The position numbers were made by a program, and so were the translations under genes. From Pontibacter sp. HSC-14F20 (GTDB lineage: Bacteria > Bacteroidota > Bacteroidia > Cytophagales > Hymenobacteraceae), in NCBI RefSeq assembly GCF_019599265.1, contig NZ_JAHZTC010000004.1, forward strand, positions 1 to 64,000: a stretch of DNA of 64,000 bases, in the 5' to 3' direction. The notes below the pieces were generated by a model that saw only the letters and a program-made list of their open reading frames with translations, made no database searches and had not been told where the DNA came from. Below are positions 61,256-64,000 of the stretch, one piece after another. Numbering within the stretch: position 1 is the first letter of the stretch; each line of letters starts with the position of its first letter.

Positions 61256-63118
61256 ATGAAAATACAAAGGTATGTAGCGTTCATCGCTCTAGTCCTGGTT
61301 TCTACACTTTGCCAGGCACAATCATTTCAGTTCGCCTTTGTATCCGATACGCATATCGGCAACCCCACCGCACAGGAAGACCTCGAGCGCACCATCGCCG
61401 ACATCAACGCCAACCCCAGTCTTGAGTTTGTGGTCATCACCGGTGATATCACCGAGTTTGGTTCTGATGAAGAGCTGAAACTGGCCAAACAGATCTTCGA
61501 CACACTCAAAAAGCCCTGGTACATTGTACCCGGCAACCACGACACCAACTGGTCGGAAAGTGGTAGCAACAGCTTTCGGGTAGTTTTCGGGGCCGAAACA
61601 TTTGCATTTACACACAAGGGTTATCTTTTTGCCGGCACCGGTTCGGGACCAAACATGCGCATGGGGCCCGGGCAGATCCCGCGCGAGCACATTGTGTGGC
61701 TCGACTCTGTGTTCACCCACATGCCTAACCCCGACATGCCGGTGGTTTTCCTGAATCACTATCCGCAGGATTCTTCGCTCAACAACTGGTACGACGTGAC
61801 CGACAGGCTGCGCACCCGCAACACCCAACTCATTCTGCATGGCCACGGCCACAACAACAGGGAGTATCGCTACGATGGTATACCTGCTGTGATGGGCCGC
61901 TCTAATCTACGGGCCAAAGAAGAAGTAGGCGGGTATAATATCGTGACATTTTCCAACGGAAAAGCCGGGTTTGAGATCAGGAAACCAGGTATAGAAACCC
62001 TGCCGAAATGGATAGAAGTGCCGCTGGTGAAGCATGATTTTGCTAAGGACCCGACCAGGCACCACCGACCGTCTTTTGCTATAAACAAGCTATACCCGAA
62101 CGTGAAACTGGTTTGGGAATATCAGGATGACAGCGATGTGGGGGCAGGTACGGCTGCGTACAAAAACCTGGTGATCGCCACCAACACAACCGGCCGGATC
62201 TACGCCCTCGACCAGAAAACCGGCGAGCGCAAGTGGACTTACCGCACCAATGGCAAGATCTACTCGACACCGGCTGTGGCCAATGGCTATGTGGTAGTGG
62301 GCTCGTCGGATAACAACATCTACTGTCTTTCGGCCAAAACAGGAAAACTGGTATGGAAATTCGCGGCTGACCGGCCTGTGCTCGGCTCGCCGCTGATTGA
62401 GAAAGGTATAGCTTACATCGGTGCATCGGATGGCCATTTTCGGGCACTTGACCTGAAAACCGGTAAATTGCTGTGGGATTTTGACCAAGTGAACAACTTT
62501 GTGGTGACGCAGCCATTGCTTTACCAGGGCAGGGTATACTTCGGCAGCTGGGGCAATGAGTTTTATGCCCTCGATGCGAAAACAGGGCAGCTTGCTTGGA
62601 AATGGAGCAATGGCTCCAGCAACCGCATGTTCTCCCCGGCTTCGTGCTACCCGGTGGCCGCCAATGGCCGTATTTTTATCGTCGCCCCCGATCGTTTCAT
62701 GACGTCACTGGATGCCAACACGGGCGAAGTGATATGGCGTGAGCAAATGAAAAAAGGCCGCGTGCGCGAGTCGATGGGCATTTCGAATGATGGCAGTCTT
62801 GTTTATGTAAAAACGATGGAAGGGCAGGTATACGGCGTTTCCACGTCTGCCAACAACCTGCAGGTAGACTGGAAATCGACGCTGCAGCTGCCTTACGAAC
62901 TGGCCCCTTCGGCTATTATCGAACACAACAATGTCGTATTGGTGCCATCTCACTCAGGCCTGGTCAGCGCACTTGATCGCCGGAAGGGGGAGGTACTTTG
63001 GAAATACAAAAGTTCAAACAGTCTCATGAACCCGGTGATGCCCCTCGGCAAAAACAGGGTAGTAGTGAGCACAATGGATGGGAAAATCGTTTGCCTGGAG
63101 TATAAGCCTGCCAAATAA
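61256..63118 (+). CDS. Metallophosphoesterase with C-terminal PQQ-type beta-propeller
   Basis: Secreted protein of 620 residues from the ATG at 61256. Signal peptide about 1-20 ending CQAQ. The calcineurin-like phosphoesterase domain (about 22-245) has the metal-binding motifs FVSDTHIG (D-x-H), VITGDITEFG (GD), VPGNHDTN (GNHD), LNHYP and LHGHGHNN (GHxH). The rest (about 275-620) is built of PQQ/pyrrolo-quinoline-like propeller repeats, seen as DQKTGERKWTYRT, SAKTGKLVWKF, DLKTGKLLWDF, DAKTGQLAWKW and DANTGEVIWREQ. This fusion is known in Bacteroidota but its substrate is not. It is probably co-transcribed with murQ (52 nt apart), so a phosphorylated cell-wall or sugar compound is possible. Confidence 0.88.
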   Translation: MKIQRYVAFIALVLVSTLCQAQSFQFAFVSDTHIGNPTAQEDLERTIADINANPSLEFVVITGDITEFGSDEELKLAKQIFDTLKKPWYIVPGNHDTNWSESGSNSFRVVFGAETFAFTHKGYLFAGTGSGPNMRMGPGQIPREHIVWLDSVFTHMPNPDMPVVFLNHYPQDSSLNNWYDVTDRLRTRNTQLILHGHGHNNREYRYDGIPAVMGRSNLRAKEEVGGYNIVTFSNGKAGFEIRKPGIETLPKWIEVPLVKHDFAKDPTRHHRPSFAINKLYPNVKLVWEYQDDSDVGAGTAAYKNLVIATNTTGRIYALDQKTGERKWTYRTNGKIYSTPAVANGYVVVGSSDNNIYCLSAKTGKLVWKFAADRPVLGSPLIEKGIAYIGASDGHFRALDLKTGKLLWDFDQVNNFVVTQPLLYQGRVYFGSWGNEFYALDAKTGQLAWKWSNGSSNRMFSPASCYPVAANGRIFIVAPDRFMTSLDANTGEVIWREQMKKGRVRESMGISNDGSLVYVKTMEGQVYGVSTSANNLQVDWKSTLQLPYELAPSAIIEHNNVVLVPSHSGLVSALDRRKGEVLWKYKSSNSLMNPVMPLGKNRVVVSTMDGKIVCLEYKPAK

Positions 63119-63171
63119 GGTATAGCAACAGGTATAGCGATTGATTAAGAAGGATTTATTTAAAACAAAAC

Positions 63172-63984
63172 ATGGAGATTACAACCGAGAAAGACTCGAA
63201 CTATAACAACCTGGAAAAGATGTCGGTGAGGGAAGTGCTGGAGAACATTAACCGGGAAGATAAAAGCGTACCCCTTGCTGTAGAAAAGGCGATTCCGCAA
63301 ATAGAGAAACTGGCCGAAGTAGTAGCCGACCGCATGAAAAAAGGTGGCAGACTGTTCTACATCGGTGCCGGTACAAGCGGCCGACTGGGCGTGGTGGATG
63401 CATCTGAGTGCCCGCCGACCTTCGGTGTGCCATTTGACATGGTGGTAGGTCTGATTGCCGGTGGTGACACAGCCATCCGCAAAGCGGTGGAGTTTGCCGA
63501 AGATGACATGGAGCAGGCCTGGGAAGACCTCAAAGAATACGCCCTCGACGAGCATGACGTGATTGTAGGTATAGCCGCTTCAGGCACAACGCCTTACGTG
63601 ATCGGTGGTCTGCGCATGGCCAATGAGTATGGCCTGGCGACTGGCTGTATCGTGTGTAACACGGGCAGTCCGGTGGCTGCAGAAGCACAATACCCGGTAG
63701 AAGTGGTAGCAGGTCCTGAGTTCGTGACGGGCAGCACCCGCATGAAAGCCGGCACCGCTCAAAAGCTGGTACTCAACATGCTCAGCACTACAGTGATGAT
63801 CCAGCTGGGCCGCGTGCGTGGCAACAAAATGGTCGACATGCAGCTGACGAACCACAAACTATACCACCGCGGCGTGCGCATGGTCATGGCGGAGACGGGT
63901 GCAGATGAAGCAACTGCATCTGTTTTGCTGGAGAAGCACGGCAGTGTGCGGAAAGCAGTGGCAAGCGTGCAGGTTTCGAAGTAG
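63172..63984 (+). CDS. murQ: N-acetylmuramic acid 6-phosphate etherase
   Basis: Cleaves the lactyl ether of MurNAc-6-phosphate to give GlcNAc-6-phosphate and D-lactate, the key step of cytoplasmic MurNAc recycling. It has 270 residues, the short form common in Bacteroidota, with an intact SIS-domain core: LFYIGAGTSGRLGVVDASECPPTFG, GDTAIRKAVEFAEDD, VGIAASGTTPYVIGGL and GSTRMKAGTAQKLVLNMLSTT. It starts 52 nt after the phosphoesterase gene. The stop is 16 nt from the window end, so following genes (a MurNAc kinase or transporter would be expected) are not visible. It anchors the interpretation of the 48-64 kb region as peptidoglycan or MurNAc salvage. Confidence 0.96.
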   Translation: MEITTEKDSNYNNLEKMSVREVLENINREDKSVPLAVEKAIPQIEKLAEVVADRMKKGGRLFYIGAGTSGRLGVVDASECPPTFGVPFDMVVGLIAGGDTAIRKAVEFAEDDMEQAWEDLKEYALDEHDVIVGIAASGTTPYVIGGLRMANEYGLATGCIVCNTGSPVAAEAQYPVEVVAGPEFVTGSTRMKAGTAQKLVLNMLSTTVMIQLGRVRGNKMVDMQLTNHKLYHRGVRMVMAETGADEATASVLLEKHGSVRKAVASVQVSK

Positions 63985-64000
63985 GGCCGAACATTACTGT

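Noticed and set aside
63172..63984. MurQ as truncated at the window edge
   Set aside because: The gene has its own stop codon at 63982-63984. The shorter length is normal for Bacteroidota MurQ.

Overview
The window comes from a Bacteroidota chromosome, most likely Cytophagales and resembling Hymenobacteraceae/Pontibacter. The evidence is three SusC/SusD pairs, many lipoprotein and Sec signal peptides, start codons that mostly lack Shine-Dalgarno sequences, and a promoter of the Bacteroidetes type (TTG ... TAnnTTTG). The genus-level placement is inference. I saw no rRNA, tRNA, CRISPR array, phage or insertion sequence.

Region 1 (about 1-11.3 kb, minus strand) holds uronate catabolism. After a partial xylulokinase come a TRAP transporter (dctPQM), KDPG aldolase, KDG kinase, uronate isomerase and tagaturonate reductase. 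A second unit, kduI-kduD-lacI, lies upstream. Region 2 (11.7-41.2 kb, plus strand) is a large pectin utilization locus. It has two SusC/SusD pairs, a fibronectin/DUF5123-type surface lipoprotein, two PL1 pectate lyases, two CE8 pectin methylesterases, two CE12-type acetylesterases, and GH105, GH28, GH43 and GH95 enzymes. It also has a DUF4861 protein, an alpha/beta hydrolase, a VOC protein and a LamG-like lipoprotein. Altronate dehydratase (uxaA, 41.3-43.0 kb, minus) completes the pathway. Surface enzymes demethylate, deacetylate and cut homogalacturonan, SusCD imports oligomers, and GH28/GH105 finish them. Galacturonate (UxaC-UxaB-UxaA) and unsaturated uronate (KduI-KduD) then converge on KDG, which goes to KDPG, pyruvate and glyceraldehyde-3-phosphate. 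Four similar LacI-type palindromes (8547, 11342, 11583, 42980) lie before uxaB, kduI, the first susC and uxaA, so one LacI protein probably controls the whole system.

Region 3 (43.3-48 kb) holds an unrelated YceI / ring-cleaving dioxygenase-like / carboxylesterase cluster, a highly structured convergent intergenic region, and an Ig-repeat protein.

Region 4 (48.5-64 kb, plus strand) looks like a peptidoglycan or amino-sugar salvage locus built on a SusC/SusD pair. It contains a NamZ-type exo-muramidase (DUF1343), SusC/SusD/DUF4397, a GHL10 (DigH-like) hydrolase, a GH9 enzyme, a NodB-type deacetylase, an N-acetylmuramoyl-L-alanine amidase, a metallophosphoesterase/beta-propeller protein and MurQ etherase. 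The most striking detail is the GH9/deacetylase junction. The deacetylase has no usable start codon and sits in the -1 frame, directly after an A AAA AAG heptamer. An AGGAGG lies 10 nt upstream of the heptamer, the same layout as the dnaX frameshift signal. Two 33-bp elements that match at 26 of 33 positions lie upstream of namZ and of the phosphoesterase-murQ unit.

A short motif, AGGTATA/TATACCT (often CAGGTATAGC), is strongly over-represented throughout, in genes and between them, in both orientations.
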